Source: a virus. From it: DNA of 64,000 nucleotides. The DNA lies in IMG/VR virus record IMGVR_UViG_3300023084_000010, positions 25,381-89,380 of that record, one strand, 5' to 3'. How positions within the stretch are numbered: position 1 is the stretch's first letter; every line of letters begins with the position of its first letter. The notes below the pieces were generated by a model. That model ran no database searches. It saw nothing but the letters and a program-made list of their open reading frames with translations, and was not told the origin of the DNA. This document shows positions 30,126 to 38,491 of the stretch, piece after piece. A program made the translations under genes and the position numbers.

Positions 30126-30426
30126 CTTGATATACACCCATGATTTCTTTTGCTTCAATTCCGTAAAGTTTTTTACCTTCTGGGTGATCAATGTCAAATC
30201 CACGTGTCCAGCGTCCGTGTGGTACAGCAACAATGTCACCTTTTTTAACATCACTTGCTACTTCTGAACGTTCGCCTACATCATGGATTTCAAAGAAACG
30301 TGTTTTAATTCCACGTTCGTTTGCATCGTCGTCTAAAATAATAAGTCCGCTTTTAGTTGTAGTTTCACCTGGCGGATTAACAAAAAATCCTAGTACGCTA
30401 GTTGCTGTTGCTCTAACTTGTCTCAT
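30103..30426 (-). CDS. GroES/gp31-like co-chaperonin
   Basis: 107 residues, similar in length to GroES and T4 gp31. ETTTKSGLIILDDDANERG resembles the GroES mobile loop and following turn, and VKKGDIVAVPHGRWT plus YGIEAKEIMGVYQ match the later GroES strands. It would cap host GroEL to fold the phage capsid protein. GroES proteins are normally found beside groEL; here it stands alone, as in T4. GAGGAATAA precedes the ATG. Confidence 0.7.
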   Translation of the reverse strand: MRQVRATATSVLGFFVNPPGETTTKSGLIILDDDANERGIKTRFFEIHDVGERSEVASDVKKGDIVAVPHGRWTRGFDIDHPEGKKLYGIEAKEIMGVYQGDTADII

Positions 30427-30831
30427 TTATTCCTCATTATTGCTAAGTTCGATAGTTTCCATACTACCATCATCATATTCAATCTCCATATACTGAGATC
30501 CATCTTCTCTAGTTTTTGTAATTTTACTAATTGCTTCTGGCTCTGCAGGAGGATCAAATTCTTCCATAATAGCCTGTTCTTCTTGTGGCTCTAATTTAGT
30601 TTGTGTAATTGGTTTTGGATCACTGATAGCAGTTTGCTGCGGAGGCGTTTTTGTATTTTGTGACATACGTGCAATGTCTTCTGCACTATACTTTACACTG
30701 CCGTCTGGATTTAGTCTGTCTCCACGTGCATTCATTAGCACATTACCAACAGCTCTTACTTTTTCATTTCTAGCACTAAGTGCAGCCATGTCTATCATTT
30801 GACCACGAGCTGTTTTAATACGTCTGCTCAT
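30427..30831 (-). CDS. Conserved T4-like phage protein, acidic
   Basis: 134 residues. The N-terminus KTARGQMIDMAALSARNEKV, then VLMNARGD is, from memory, conserved in T4-like marine phages. The C-terminal half is acidic and probably disordered. Likely virion-associated; exact role unknown. Its ATG overlaps the stop of the DnaE-like gene. Confidence 0.5.
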   Translation of the reverse strand: MSRRIKTARGQMIDMAALSARNEKVRAVGNVLMNARGDRLNPDGSVKYSAEDIARMSQNTKTPPQQTAISDPKPITQTKLEPQEEQAIMEEFDPPAEPEAISKITKTREDGSQYMEIEYDDGSMETIELSNNEE

Positions 30832-31331
30832 CTAAAGAATTCCTTATAATCTAAATCATATTTAATACTATTAATTTTGTGTACACCTATCAAATATAAT
30901 ATATAACTTGCAACAGAACTTCCTCGTCCAACACCCCATACAATTCCATCTTGACGTAGTGTGTGTACAAGATAGTTTAAAAATTTAAGTACAGGAACCA
31001 TGTCACGTTCTTTGTAAAGTTGTAACTCCTGTTCTACTCTTTGTTTTTCCTCGGGTGTAGTTGCCAAACTTAATACGTGTGTTTCAATATCAAATTGTTG
31101 GAACTCGTCTGGCATAAACCAATTTTGCTCTATTGCTTTATTATACTTATCTGTTTCGTCATCTGGTGTTTCAACATCAATAGTATCATTGAATAAAAAT
31201 AAACTGCACAGATGATTATATTTGTCTATTGTTACTGTATCTTTCATTGTCACCGTATGTGGATTTATATCTGATAGCATCATTTCTACCAAATCATTTT
31301 CTGTAACGATTATTTCATTACTGTTATTCAA
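30828..31331 (-). CDS. DnaE-like fragment (DNA polymerase III alpha palm start)
   Basis: 167 residues with a TTG start at 31331. The C-terminal 65 residues match the beginning of the bacterial polIII alpha palm: FLNYLVHTLRQDGIVWGVG, then RGSSVASYILYLIGV and YDLDYKEFF. The protein ends just where DnaE continues to its catalytic PDFDID aspartates, so it cannot be a polymerase. I recall similar short forms in other T4-like phages. It could bind host clamp or polymerase parts, or be a relict. Confidence 0.7.
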   Translation of the reverse strand: MNNSNEIIVTENDLVEMMLSDINPHTVTMKDTVTIDKYNHLCSLFLFNDTIDVETPDDETDKYNKAIEQNWFMPDEFQQFDIETHVLSLATTPEEKQRVEQELQLYKERDMVPVLKFLNYLVHTLRQDGIVWGVGRGSSVASYILYLIGVHKINSIKYDLDYKEFFR

Positions 31332-31334
31332 TTA

Positions 31335-31589
31335 TTAACTGCCTATATCTAAAGACACACCATCGCCGTCGTCTTTGTCTTCTTCTATTGCTTGCTTTCT
31401 AGCTTCTTCTAATTTTTCTATTTCTGATTTAGTACGTATTTCGGTATTTAAAAAGTCAATCATAGTTTGTATTTGTTCTATAATTTGAGGACTCATTCCA
31501 GCACTAGTTGCTTGTCCTAGTTTTTGTTTAAACTCTAATTGCTTGTGCAGCATTTGTTCAACTGTTAAATTTTCAAGACTTGGAAACAT
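31335..31589 (-). CDS. Small coiled-coil protein
   Basis: 84 residues; a predicted coiled coil in the middle (QMLHKQLEFKQKL and IEKLEEARKQAIEE) and acidic end. AAAGGAAT ribosome binding site. Second gene of the operon after the nucleotide-sugar dehydrogenase. No family recognised. Confidence 0.5.
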   Translation of the reverse strand: MFPSLENLTVEQMLHKQLEFKQKLGQATSAGMSPQIIEQIQTMIDFLNTEIRTKSEIEKLEEARKQAIEEDKDDGDGVSLDIGS

Positions 31590-31590
31590 A

Positions 31591-32346
31591 CTATTCCTTT
31601 CTTATATCATTGTTATAACGTCTAACTTCTTCGAGTATAGACAAATCTGTATTATACTTATCTGCGGTTTCGATAATTGCACTTATGTCTTTAGGAAAAC
31701 AATGGCCACCATATCCACGTTCTTTTGAAACTCGAATGTGACTGTACCCAATGCGTTCATCTGCTCCAACTACATCTGCTACTGCAGTAAAGTCAACTTC
31801 TGCTGACTCGCATAAGTCATATACTTGATTAAAAAATGCAACTTTAGAAGCAAGAAAACTATTACGAAAATACTTAGCAAGTATTAATACTTCAGGATCT
31901 TGTATTTGTGTAGTAAATGTACTGTCATTAAATGCAAGACGGAACACAGTATGCCAAAACAATTCTTCTTTGCCACCTACATAAATTACTCTACTGTTTT
32001 TAAAATCTTCTATGGCTGTTGCAGCACGTAAAAATTCAGGACTAAATGCTAGTTTGTGATTAGGAAACATAAAATTAAGTCTGCGCCATCCGTCTAAACT
32101 AATTGTACTTTTAATAAGAATAGGAACTTCTTCGTCTAAGTAACTAACAGTGTCGATAACATTTTCTATGTTACAACTACCATCTTCTGCTGGAGGTGTA
32201 CTTACACATATAATAGCACAGTCTGGCTTTTTCCAAAAATCATTATATCCTAGCGCAGGATCGTATATGTGTGTATGGTGTTTTTCTTTAAGAACTGCTT
32301 CATGTGCACGACCTACAAAACCAAAACCTGCAATTAAAATATCCAT
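31591..32346 (-). CDS. Truncated UDP-glucose/GDP-mannose dehydrogenase-like protein
   Basis: 251 residues from the ATG at 32346 (AGGAGT 6 nt upstream). It has the NAD-binding start AGFGFVG (6-12), CVSTPP, SPEFLR (102-107), LAKYFRNSFLASKVAF and GYGGHCFPKD with Cys216, the catalytic Cys of the family. The family normally has about 430 residues with a C-terminal UDP-binding domain, which is absent here. NAD binding seems intact. It may act on another substrate, need a partner, or decorate a glycan together with the glycosyltransferase-like genes. Confidence 0.8.
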   Translation of the reverse strand: MDILIAGFGFVGRAHEAVLKEKHHTHIYDPALGYNDFWKKPDCAIICVSTPPAEDGSCNIENVIDTVSYLDEEVPILIKSTISLDGWRRLNFMFPNHKLAFSPEFLRAATAIEDFKNSRVIYVGGKEELFWHTVFRLAFNDSTFTTQIQDPEVLILAKYFRNSFLASKVAFFNQVYDLCESAEVDFTAVADVVGADERIGYSHIRVSKERGYGGHCFPKDISAIIETADKYNTDLSILEEVRRYNNDIRKE

Positions 32347-32367
32347 ACTTACTCCTATGTTTCTACT

Positions 32368-32396
32368 AATATACACAGTTTTTATTTAAATGTCAA
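32368..32396 (-). promoter_or_regulatory. Sigma70-type promoter (TTGACA-17-TATATT)
   Basis: TTGACA 32391-32396, TATATT 32368-32373, for the dehydrogenase operon. The -35 shares bases with the plus-strand late promoter at 32395-32402. Confidence 0.8.
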
Positions 32397-32402
32397 TAAA
32401 TA
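32395..32402 (+). promoter_or_regulatory. T4-type late promoter variant for lipase (AATAAATA)
   Basis: AATAAATA on the plus strand, 18 nt before the lipase ATG at 32421. Confidence 0.6.
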
Positions 32403-32420
32403 ATTTTGAGGAGAATGACA

Positions 32421-33203
32421 ATGATTTCAGACATGAATTTTAGACAACGGAGTCTTCTGTTTGCTAAACTTGCGAGTATAGCATACAGTGACGATACTAA
32501 ACAAGTCAAAAAAGATGCAAAAGCATTAGGCTTTACAGAAATAGAATTTTATAATAACGGCGGAGCACAAGCATATCGTTTCCAAAACAAAACAGATATT
32601 GTAATTGCTTGTCGTGGAACACAACCCAGCGAGTTTAATGACATTAAAGCAGACTTAAAAGCTGCACCAGTTATGGCAGAAACAGTAGGTCGTGTTCACA
32701 GAGGTTTCAAAACAGAAGTAGACGAACTTTGGCCAATGGTACTAGAAGATTTACGTGAGTGTGGTAAAACACGCAAAGCATGGTTCTGCGGACATTCACT
32801 AGGTGCTGCTATGACAACTATTATGGCTAGCCGTTGTGAAGACGATCCTGCAATGCCAAACATTGAAGAAGTGTATACATATGGTTCACCACGAGTAGGT
32901 TGGCGTAAGTTTGTAAACAGTTTAAATTGCAAACATCATCGCTGGGTAAACAACAACGATATTGTTACACGTGTACCTTTTGCTATCATGGGTTATAAAC
33001 ATGATGGTTGTGAACATTATATGAATGCATATGGTAATGTACGTAAACTAACAACAATACAACGTATTAAGGATCGTTGGCGTGGCATGTGGATGGGTTT
33101 AAAGAAAGGCAGCATCGACAACTTTAGTGACCATAGTATGGTAAACTATATTGCTAACTTAGAACGCTATGTTGACGAAATGGAAGTAGTGCAGCCGGTG
33201 TGA
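32421..33203 (+). CDS. Class 3 lipase-like alpha/beta hydrolase
   Basis: 260 residues from the ATG at 32421, 7 nt after GAGGAG; upstream TTG and ATG codons are too close to the site. The nucleophile elbow is GHSLGAA (Ser126), followed by YTYGSPRVGW, Asp180 in NNNDIVTRVP and His194 in YKHDG, giving a complete catalytic triad as in lipase class 3. No signal peptide, so action would be in the cytoplasm or after lysis. Possible substrates are membrane lipids or storage esters. It overlaps the next gene by 4 nt (GTGA). Confidence 0.85.
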   Translation: MISDMNFRQRSLLFAKLASIAYSDDTKQVKKDAKALGFTEIEFYNNGGAQAYRFQNKTDIVIACRGTQPSEFNDIKADLKAAPVMAETVGRVHRGFKTEVDELWPMVLEDLRECGKTRKAWFCGHSLGAAMTTIMASRCEDDPAMPNIEEVYTYGSPRVGWRKFVNSLNCKHHRWVNNNDIVTRVPFAIMGYKHDGCEHYMNAYGNVRKLTTIQRIKDRWRGMWMGLKKGSIDNFSDHSMVNYIANLERYVDEMEVVQPV

Positions 33204-33424
33204 AATACTTTTTAGTGGTAATGTTTCTAATGCAAGACGGAACATGGAAGCCTGGAGACATTATCGCACCAGATGGATGGAGTAGTACACAACATTCAAC
33301 ACTAAAAAAATGTGAATATCGACGAGATAGTTTAAACAATTACTTAATATCAATCGAATTAAATGAAAGGGTCGTAGCCAGATGTGTAAACTACGACCCT
33401 AGCATACCTTCTACAGGTATTTAA
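33200..33424 (+). CDS. Small protein coupled to the lipase
   Basis: 74 residues with a GTG start overlapping the lipase stop. The hydrophobic N-terminus KYFLVVMFLM could be a signal or membrane segment; two Cys are present later. Codons 57-67 contain a perfect inverted repeat. Its stop overlaps that of the convergent PiT-like gene. Family unknown. Confidence 0.5.
   Translation: MKYFLVVMFLMQDGTWKPGDIIAPDGWSSTQHSTLKKCEYRRDSLNNYLISIELNERVVARCVNYDPSIPSTGI
33368..33400 (+). repeat. 10-bp inverted repeat near convergent gene ends
   Basis: AGGGTCGTAG (33368-33377) and CTACGACCCT (33391-33400) with a 13-nt loop. Not followed by a T tract on either strand. It may be a 3' RNA stabilising hairpin or weak terminator for the plus-strand lipase operon. 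Confidence 0.6.
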
Positions 33425-34392
33425 AGTCCGTTTGGAAGAATAATATAATGTATAGCAAGTACTAGTGCAACACTAGCACCTAGTCCTACCATCATCTTAC
33501 CAAAGTCCTTTGCTACTAGTGGGAACACACTCTTTGTTTTCTTCTTGCCAAAGTATGTTGCCATTGCTAGTTCTCGTCCTGCAAGTAAACCTACAAACAC
33601 CCAAGTTGTTGACATTGGGATGTCGTTCAGTTCTTTAAAGAAGTACAAGCACAACCAATAGAACAAGTCAATCAGTGTTGCACTGCGCACATATCTAGTG
33701 TTGTGTTTTTCCAATACAATCTGTTGTATCTTGCCGCCACGCTCTCTAAACATAAAGAACAAGCCAGCAACAAATACTATGCTGACAAACACCATTAGGT
33801 CTAGTGGCACTTGTCTTGGAAGGAATACTGCGATGTTTGCTACATCATGTGACAACCAAGTGAACCAAAGTCCTCCTGTTGCAACCCATTGTGCTACCCG
33901 CCAAAACTTTTTGTTGCCTTCGCTTACCGGCTGAGTTTCATCATACCATTTACCAAAGAACTTGTGTATTGCAAACCATACTGCATATGCAAATGCGGCT
34001 GCAACACCATAACCCATAATGCTTTTCATCAGCATCTTTTCTAGTACAAAGGTACTAGCAAACACTGACAGCACTAGGAAACTTGTGCTAACTGGCACAC
34101 CTATTCGTGTCAGTGCAACAAGAATGGCCGGTGCGGCTGCGTGATACCATTGCACTTCTTGGAATGGTATTTTATTTAAGCGACCATAACTGATGTCGCC
34201 TCCGTTCATATACCACCCATACCAGAGTGTATATAATAAAACAGCCGAAGCGGCTGCCCATAATACTTTATAGTTAAATCGCTCATTGTTTGATGCCATC
34301 CAAGTACCGAGCGTTTGTACTGAATCGTTTGCTATAACTGCATAGGCAGCAAGCAAGAAGCCAACAAGGCTCCATAGAGTGAGTAGTTCCAT
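33421..34392 (-). CDS. PiT-like inorganic phosphate permease
   Basis: 323 residues with about nine or ten hydrophobic helices. It shows two internal halves, each with the PiT signatures: ANDSVQTLGT (21-30) and SHDVANIAVF (181-190) correspond to the ND/GANDVAN motif, and GVPVSTSF (98-105) and DIPMSTTW (257-264) to the GxPVSTTH motif. PiT/PHO-4 proteins take up phosphate with a cation. The start at 34392 has AAAGGAGAAA. It would be a phage-encoded phosphate transporter. Confidence 0.65.
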   Translation of the reverse strand: MELLTLWSLVGFLLAAYAVIANDSVQTLGTWMASNNERFNYKVLWAAASAVLLYTLWYGWYMNGGDISYGRLNKIPFQEVQWYHAAAPAILVALTRIGVPVSTSFLVLSVFASTFVLEKMLMKSIMGYGVAAAFAYAVWFAIHKFFGKWYDETQPVSEGNKKFWRVAQWVATGGLWFTWLSHDVANIAVFLPRQVPLDLMVFVSIVFVAGLFFMFRERGGKIQQIVLEKHNTRYVRSATLIDLFYWLCLYFFKELNDIPMSTTWVFVGLLAGRELAMATYFGKKKTKSVFPLVAKDFGKMMVGLGASVALVLAIHYIILPNGL

Positions 34393-34441
34393 ATTTTCTC
34401 CTTTGTTTGACGGCTTTACCCCGTCGCTCACAATAGTAGTA

Positions 34442-34470
34442 TTACTACACGACTACTTAGCAATAGTCAA
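34442..34470 (-). promoter_or_regulatory. Weaker sigma70-type promoter for the permease (TTGACT-17-TAGTAA)
   Basis: TTGACT 34465-34470, TAGTAA 34442-34447. The downstream leader has a GTAGTAATACTAC palindrome and a GACGG/CCGTC hairpin. Confidence 0.5.
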
Positions 34471-34539
34471 GTATAGGTTTTGTAACAGTTTTGTAAAAAG
34501 ATTCCGCAAGATATCCTGGCAAAAATTGCAATAAAAACC

Positions 34540-34547
34540 GATAAATA
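34540..34547 (+). promoter_or_regulatory. T4-type late promoter (GATAAATA)
   Basis: GATAAATA on the plus strand, 25 nt before the fibre gene ATG at 34572; AAGGAG at 34556-34561. Confidence 0.8.
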
Positions 34548-34571
34548 TGTTATATAAGGAGTATTTTTAAA

Positions 34572-37500
34572 ATGCCTAGCCCTAAGGTGCATCCTAATCT
34601 CCAGGCCGGTGGAGATTTAGGTGAAACACTTTACAAAGTTGGTTCCGCACGCCGTCCTACAGCAGAACCAGACAACTTCGTTGGCGAAGTTGGCGACTTA
34701 TTTTACAGTATGCGAGATACAAAACTGCGTATCTCAGATGGATACACTGTGGGCGGTTGGTATATTATTCCCGACTTCGAAGCCGTAGATACTGATATTA
34801 TTCCAGGTGATGGAGTGACAATTAATATCGGTGGTCCTACTAACTACTTTGGCGACTTGTATGTTGACAATATTTTTGCAGGTGATTTAGTATTAGGTGG
34901 CGACTTAATTGTACAAGGTGATCAGGTTGTAAACAACTATGTTACTAATCAATTGTTTACAATTAACGAAGGATCAACTGGCGGTGGCGACGGTGCTGGT
35001 ATTGAAATTTACTTAACAGAAAATAACTATGCTACAATTACATACGATTTAAGTTCAGATACTTTTGTATTCAACAAAAACATCACAGTCAATACAGTAT
35101 ACGGAGATCAAGTCGGCGATATCTATGCAGATGATGGTACAAGTCAAGTACTTGAAAACGGAACAGATGGAACAGACGCTTGGTTTAAAGGTTATGTTTA
35201 TGGACAAGTAAGTGACATTAGTAATCACAGACTAGGTGAATTATTAGATGTAAATGTTCCTGATGTACAAGACGGGCAAGCATTAGTTTATGATGAAGAT
35301 CTAGACAGATGGGTACCAGGCAATCCTACAGCAGAAGTAGATTATAATCAGCCTGGTAATTATGCATTTAAAACAATTTTAGTAGACGGACAAAATAATG
35401 TCGTAGCAGATAGTAATGTTGATCAGCTTAGACTTATTGCTGGTAACAATATCACTATTACAACTGATGCTGCAACAGATGCAATTACTATTAGTAGCAC
35501 AGGTGGCGGTGGCTCAGCTGATTATGTAAATGATTTGCTAGACACAGATACAACTGGCATTCAAGACGGACAAGTGCTTGCCTATGATGCTGCAAACGAA
35601 GAATACGTTCCTGCTACTGTACTTACTACCGATAACTTTGATACACTGTTTGGTGCAAAAAGCATAGACGATTTAAGTGATGTTGATATTAGTACTGATC
35701 CAATTGAAGATGGAGAATTCTTAGCGTGGGATTCTGCTAGTGGACAGTTTGTTCCATCACAAGGTAATGTTACACTAATTTATAGAAACTTAATTGGTAT
35801 TACTAAAATTGGTGAATTAGAAGATGTTGATGATACAGGTGTTGCTAACGGACAAATGCTTGTATGGGATAGTGCATTAGAAACTTATATACCTAGTACA
35901 CCATTTACAACATCTGACTTTAATTCTTTATTTGGTGCTAAAAGTATTGACGATTTGGTAGATGCTGATATTACTACTAATCCAATTCAAGACGGAGAAG
36001 TGTTAACCTGGGATGCAGCAAATGGAGAATTTGTACCCGGACAAGGGTTTAACCAAACTAATTATAATTTATATTTTGAAACAAGTAGTATTGGCGATTT
36101 AGTTGACATCGACATTAACAACATTATCGAAGGGCAAACAATCGTTTGGGACAGTGTTACAAATCAGTTTATCACAGTGAACAATATTGACAGACTGTTA
36201 GACTTATTAGATGTTAATGCAGATAATATCTCAGACGGGCAAGTAATTGTATGGGATAATGCTAATAGTGAATTTGTTCCTGCTAATGTTGCTAGTCTTA
36301 TTTCACAATCAGAATTTAATACACTATTAGGTGCAAGCACACTAAGTGGATTAGATGATGTTGATACAACAACAACCACACCAAGTGACGGACAAATACT
36401 TGTATGGAATGGTACTAATCAATCTTGGGAGCCGGGCGATTTATCAAGTGGCGGTGGTGGGTCAACTACGCTTGCTGGCTTGGTTGATACTGATACTACT
36501 GGATTACAAGATGGCGATGCATTAGTTTATGACAGTTCGACAGGAGATTGGAAACCTGTTCCAATTGTAACTAACGGAATTAAATATACATATGATCCGA
36601 ATACAGGAAAGTATGTAGGCGATACGTTAATATTTGAAGGTAATGATATTCCTATTAGAAGTATTGAATATGACAACGAAGAAATTATTGTTAATCCGGC
36701 ATCATTTACGCCTATTGTTAGTTCAAGTGGACAAAGTTTATTATGGGATCAAGCAGCATCACAATTTACAGTAAGTGTTGATAACCCTGCAGATTTCCCT
36801 TCAAGTTATATTGCTTCTGTAGACAGCATTTCAAATGCAACAGGTGTATACACTACACTAGCAGACTATACAACAACAGGTCCGAGTACAACACCAGCAG
36901 GTGGAGTAGATTGGACACAAACATTTGAAACAAATTCAACAGCAACAATTTTATCAAACGGAACAGGTACAACAGGCGGTTCAGCAAGTGCTACAGTGAC
37001 ATTTGCAGATGATACAAGTGCTGCCTGGAGTGAAACACAACCGATTTATTTTAATTGGGGTAATGTCGGTGCAAGTATTACTGCTACTATTCCAAATGGA
37101 CAAACATTCTTAGGAAGTTATAGTACAGTTAATTATACAGTCAACGTAACTGGATTAAGTGATCCAAACAATGCAACCACAACACTTACACCAACAAACG
37201 GCACACTTTCAAATGCAAGTGGATCTGGTGTATTTACTCCGAGCAGTGCACTAATTGCTGGTACAGTTAATGGCGGTTCAATTGATTTAAGTACAACATT
37301 TACAAGACCTGTAGATGTAACAGGAACAAGTTATACAGTTACAGTTACAGATACAGTAACTATACCTGCTGGCAATTTCTCTTATCCTAGTTTTTACTTA
37401 TGGACAACAAGTAAGTATGTTGTACCTGTAGCAAGTGATATTGTAGATGGTACAGGATTTAAAACAGGTGTTACTGAATTAGGTGACGAAGCATATACAA

Positions 37501-37748
37501 TCGACACATATATCAATAATAGTGCAAGTGTTGCAAGAGCGTTTTGGTTAGGTATTAGATCAAGTGCTACACAGCCAACTACATTTAAAACAGGCTATGA
37601 TCCAACACTATTAAGTGATGTTGATGTTGAAACAGGAAATACAGTAGATTTAGAACCTACAAATCCACCGACAGGATATGTAGCAGAAGAATATACATTA
37701 TATGGTATTACACTACAACCTGGTAATACTTATGTGAGGATTAATTAA
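34572..37748 (+). CDS. Fibre/adhesin protein with DLxDVD...DGQ repeats
   Basis: 1058 residues. The N-terminus (to about 140) contains a GDLFYSMRDTKLRISDG-type segment that may attach to the virion. A repeat of about 45-55 residues follows, with the pattern DLxDVD, then DGQxLxWDSAxxxFVP, in about eight copies. Such repeats are typical of extended trimeric fibres. From about 750 the sequence becomes Thr/Ser-rich and Ig-like. It is the first of two plus-strand fibre genes under a late promoter. Binding specificity cannot be read. Confidence 0.75.
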   Translation: MPSPKVHPNLQAGGDLGETLYKVGSARRPTAEPDNFVGEVGDLFYSMRDTKLRISDGYTVGGWYIIPDFEAVDTDIIPGDGVTINIGGPTNYFGDLYVDNIFAGDLVLGGDLIVQGDQVVNNYVTNQLFTINEGSTGGGDGAGIEIYLTENNYATITYDLSSDTFVFNKNITVNTVYGDQVGDIYADDGTSQVLENGTDGTDAWFKGYVYGQVSDISNHRLGELLDVNVPDVQDGQALVYDEDLDRWVPGNPTAEVDYNQPGNYAFKTILVDGQNNVVADSNVDQLRLIAGNNITITTDAATDAITISSTGGGGSADYVNDLLDTDTTGIQDGQVLAYDAANEEYVPATVLTTDNFDTLFGAKSIDDLSDVDISTDPIEDGEFLAWDSASGQFVPSQGNVTLIYRNLIGITKIGELEDVDDTGVANGQMLVWDSALETYIPSTPFTTSDFNSLFGAKSIDDLVDADITTNPIQDGEVLTWDAANGEFVPGQGFNQTNYNLYFETSSIGDLVDIDINNIIEGQTIVWDSVTNQFITVNNIDRLLDLLDVNADNISDGQVIVWDNANSEFVPANVASLISQSEFNTLLGASTLSGLDDVDTTTTTPSDGQILVWNGTNQSWEPGDLSSGGGGSTTLAGLVDTDTTGLQDGDALVYDSSTGDWKPVPIVTNGIKYTYDPNTGKYVGDTLIFEGNDIPIRSIEYDNEEIIVNPASFTPIVSSSGQSLLWDQAASQFTVSVDNPADFPSSYIASVDSISNATGVYTTLADYTTTGPSTTPAGGVDWTQTFETNSTATILSNGTGTTGGSASATVTFADDTSAAWSETQPIYFNWGNVGASITATIPNGQTFLGSYSTVNYTVNVTGLSDPNNATTTLTPTNGTLSNASGSGVFTPSSALIAGTVNGGSIDLSTTFTRPVDVTGTSYTVTVTDTVTIPAGNFSYPSFYLWTTSKYVVPVASDIVDGTGFKTGVTELGDEAYTIDTYINNSASVARAFWLGIRSSATQPTTFKTGYDPTLLSDVDVETGNTVDLEPTNPPTGYVAEEYTLYGITLQPGNTYVRIN

Positions 37749-38398
37749 TGGCAGTTAACTATGATGGTTTAACCAGAAACAGATGGCCCGGTACGTGGTC
37801 TCCTGGCGGAGATCATCCAATTGTACTAAACTCTGAAATGCGTGGAGGTATACATTTTGTCGAAGGAGGTACCGTCGAAGAGTTAACAGACATTAAAGGA
37901 CAGCGATTAATCGAAGGTATGATTGCTTATGTCAAAACTTCTTACACAGGTGTCGATGGCGATACATTTTACATTTACAAATCACAATCTGGCGAATCGA
38001 GAGATCAAGCAACAGGTGCACTTCCTAACAATGCAGCTAATTGGACAAAGTTATCATATGAATTTGATGAGTATGAACAATTAACAGTTGACAACTTATA
38101 CTTAGATGGTAATACTATATCAACTACAAATACAGATGGAGATTTAATATTATCTCCAAATGGCGATGGTACAATTATTGTTCCTACTGGATATATGAAT
38201 CGTACTGGTATTACAGGCGATAGTCTTGTTACGAAAGAATATGTAGATAATTTAACATATGTAGGTGATGCTACTGCTATTTCTACACCTGTTGGTATTA
38301 CAAATACTGATAAAGGTATTGCAGCATTTGACAGTGATCAATTCGCAGTAACAGATGGCTGGGCTACAATCACTGAATTAGACGGTGGATCATACTAA
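37748..38398 (+). CDS. Short fibre-type structural protein
   Basis: 216 residues; its ATG overlaps the stop of the long fibre gene (TAATG). Contains segments related to fibre proteins (DNLYLDGNTIST, LVTKEYVDN, GIAAFDSDQF). Probably a fibre tip or partner. A bidirectional terminator follows after 37 bp. Confidence 0.6.
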   Translation: MAVNYDGLTRNRWPGTWSPGGDHPIVLNSEMRGGIHFVEGGTVEELTDIKGQRLIEGMIAYVKTSYTGVDGDTFYIYKSQSGESRDQATGALPNNAANWTKLSYEFDEYEQLTVDNLYLDGNTISTTNTDGDLILSPNGDGTIIVPTGYMNRTGITGDSLVTKEYVDNLTYVGDATAISTPVGITNTDKGIAAFDSDQFAVTDGWATITELDGGSY

Positions 38399-38435
38399 TA
38401 AACGCAACATATAGTTAAAAAAGCATTGTATAAAC

Positions 38436-38469
38436 AAAAAGTCCTACTGCATTTAGTAGGACTTTTTTT
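38436..38469. terminator. Bidirectional rho-independent terminator
   Basis: AAAAA-GTCCTACT-GCATTT-AGTAGGAC-TTTTTTT: an 8-bp perfect stem with T7 on the plus strand and T5 on the minus strand, between convergent fibre genes. Confidence 0.92.
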
Positions 38470-38491
38470 ATAACCATATTGTATACTAATA

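Noticed and set aside
34572-34650. A fourth RBS-hiding hairpin at the plus-strand fibre gene or at phoH
   Set aside because: No upstream arm complementary to the RBS over 6 bp or more could be found.
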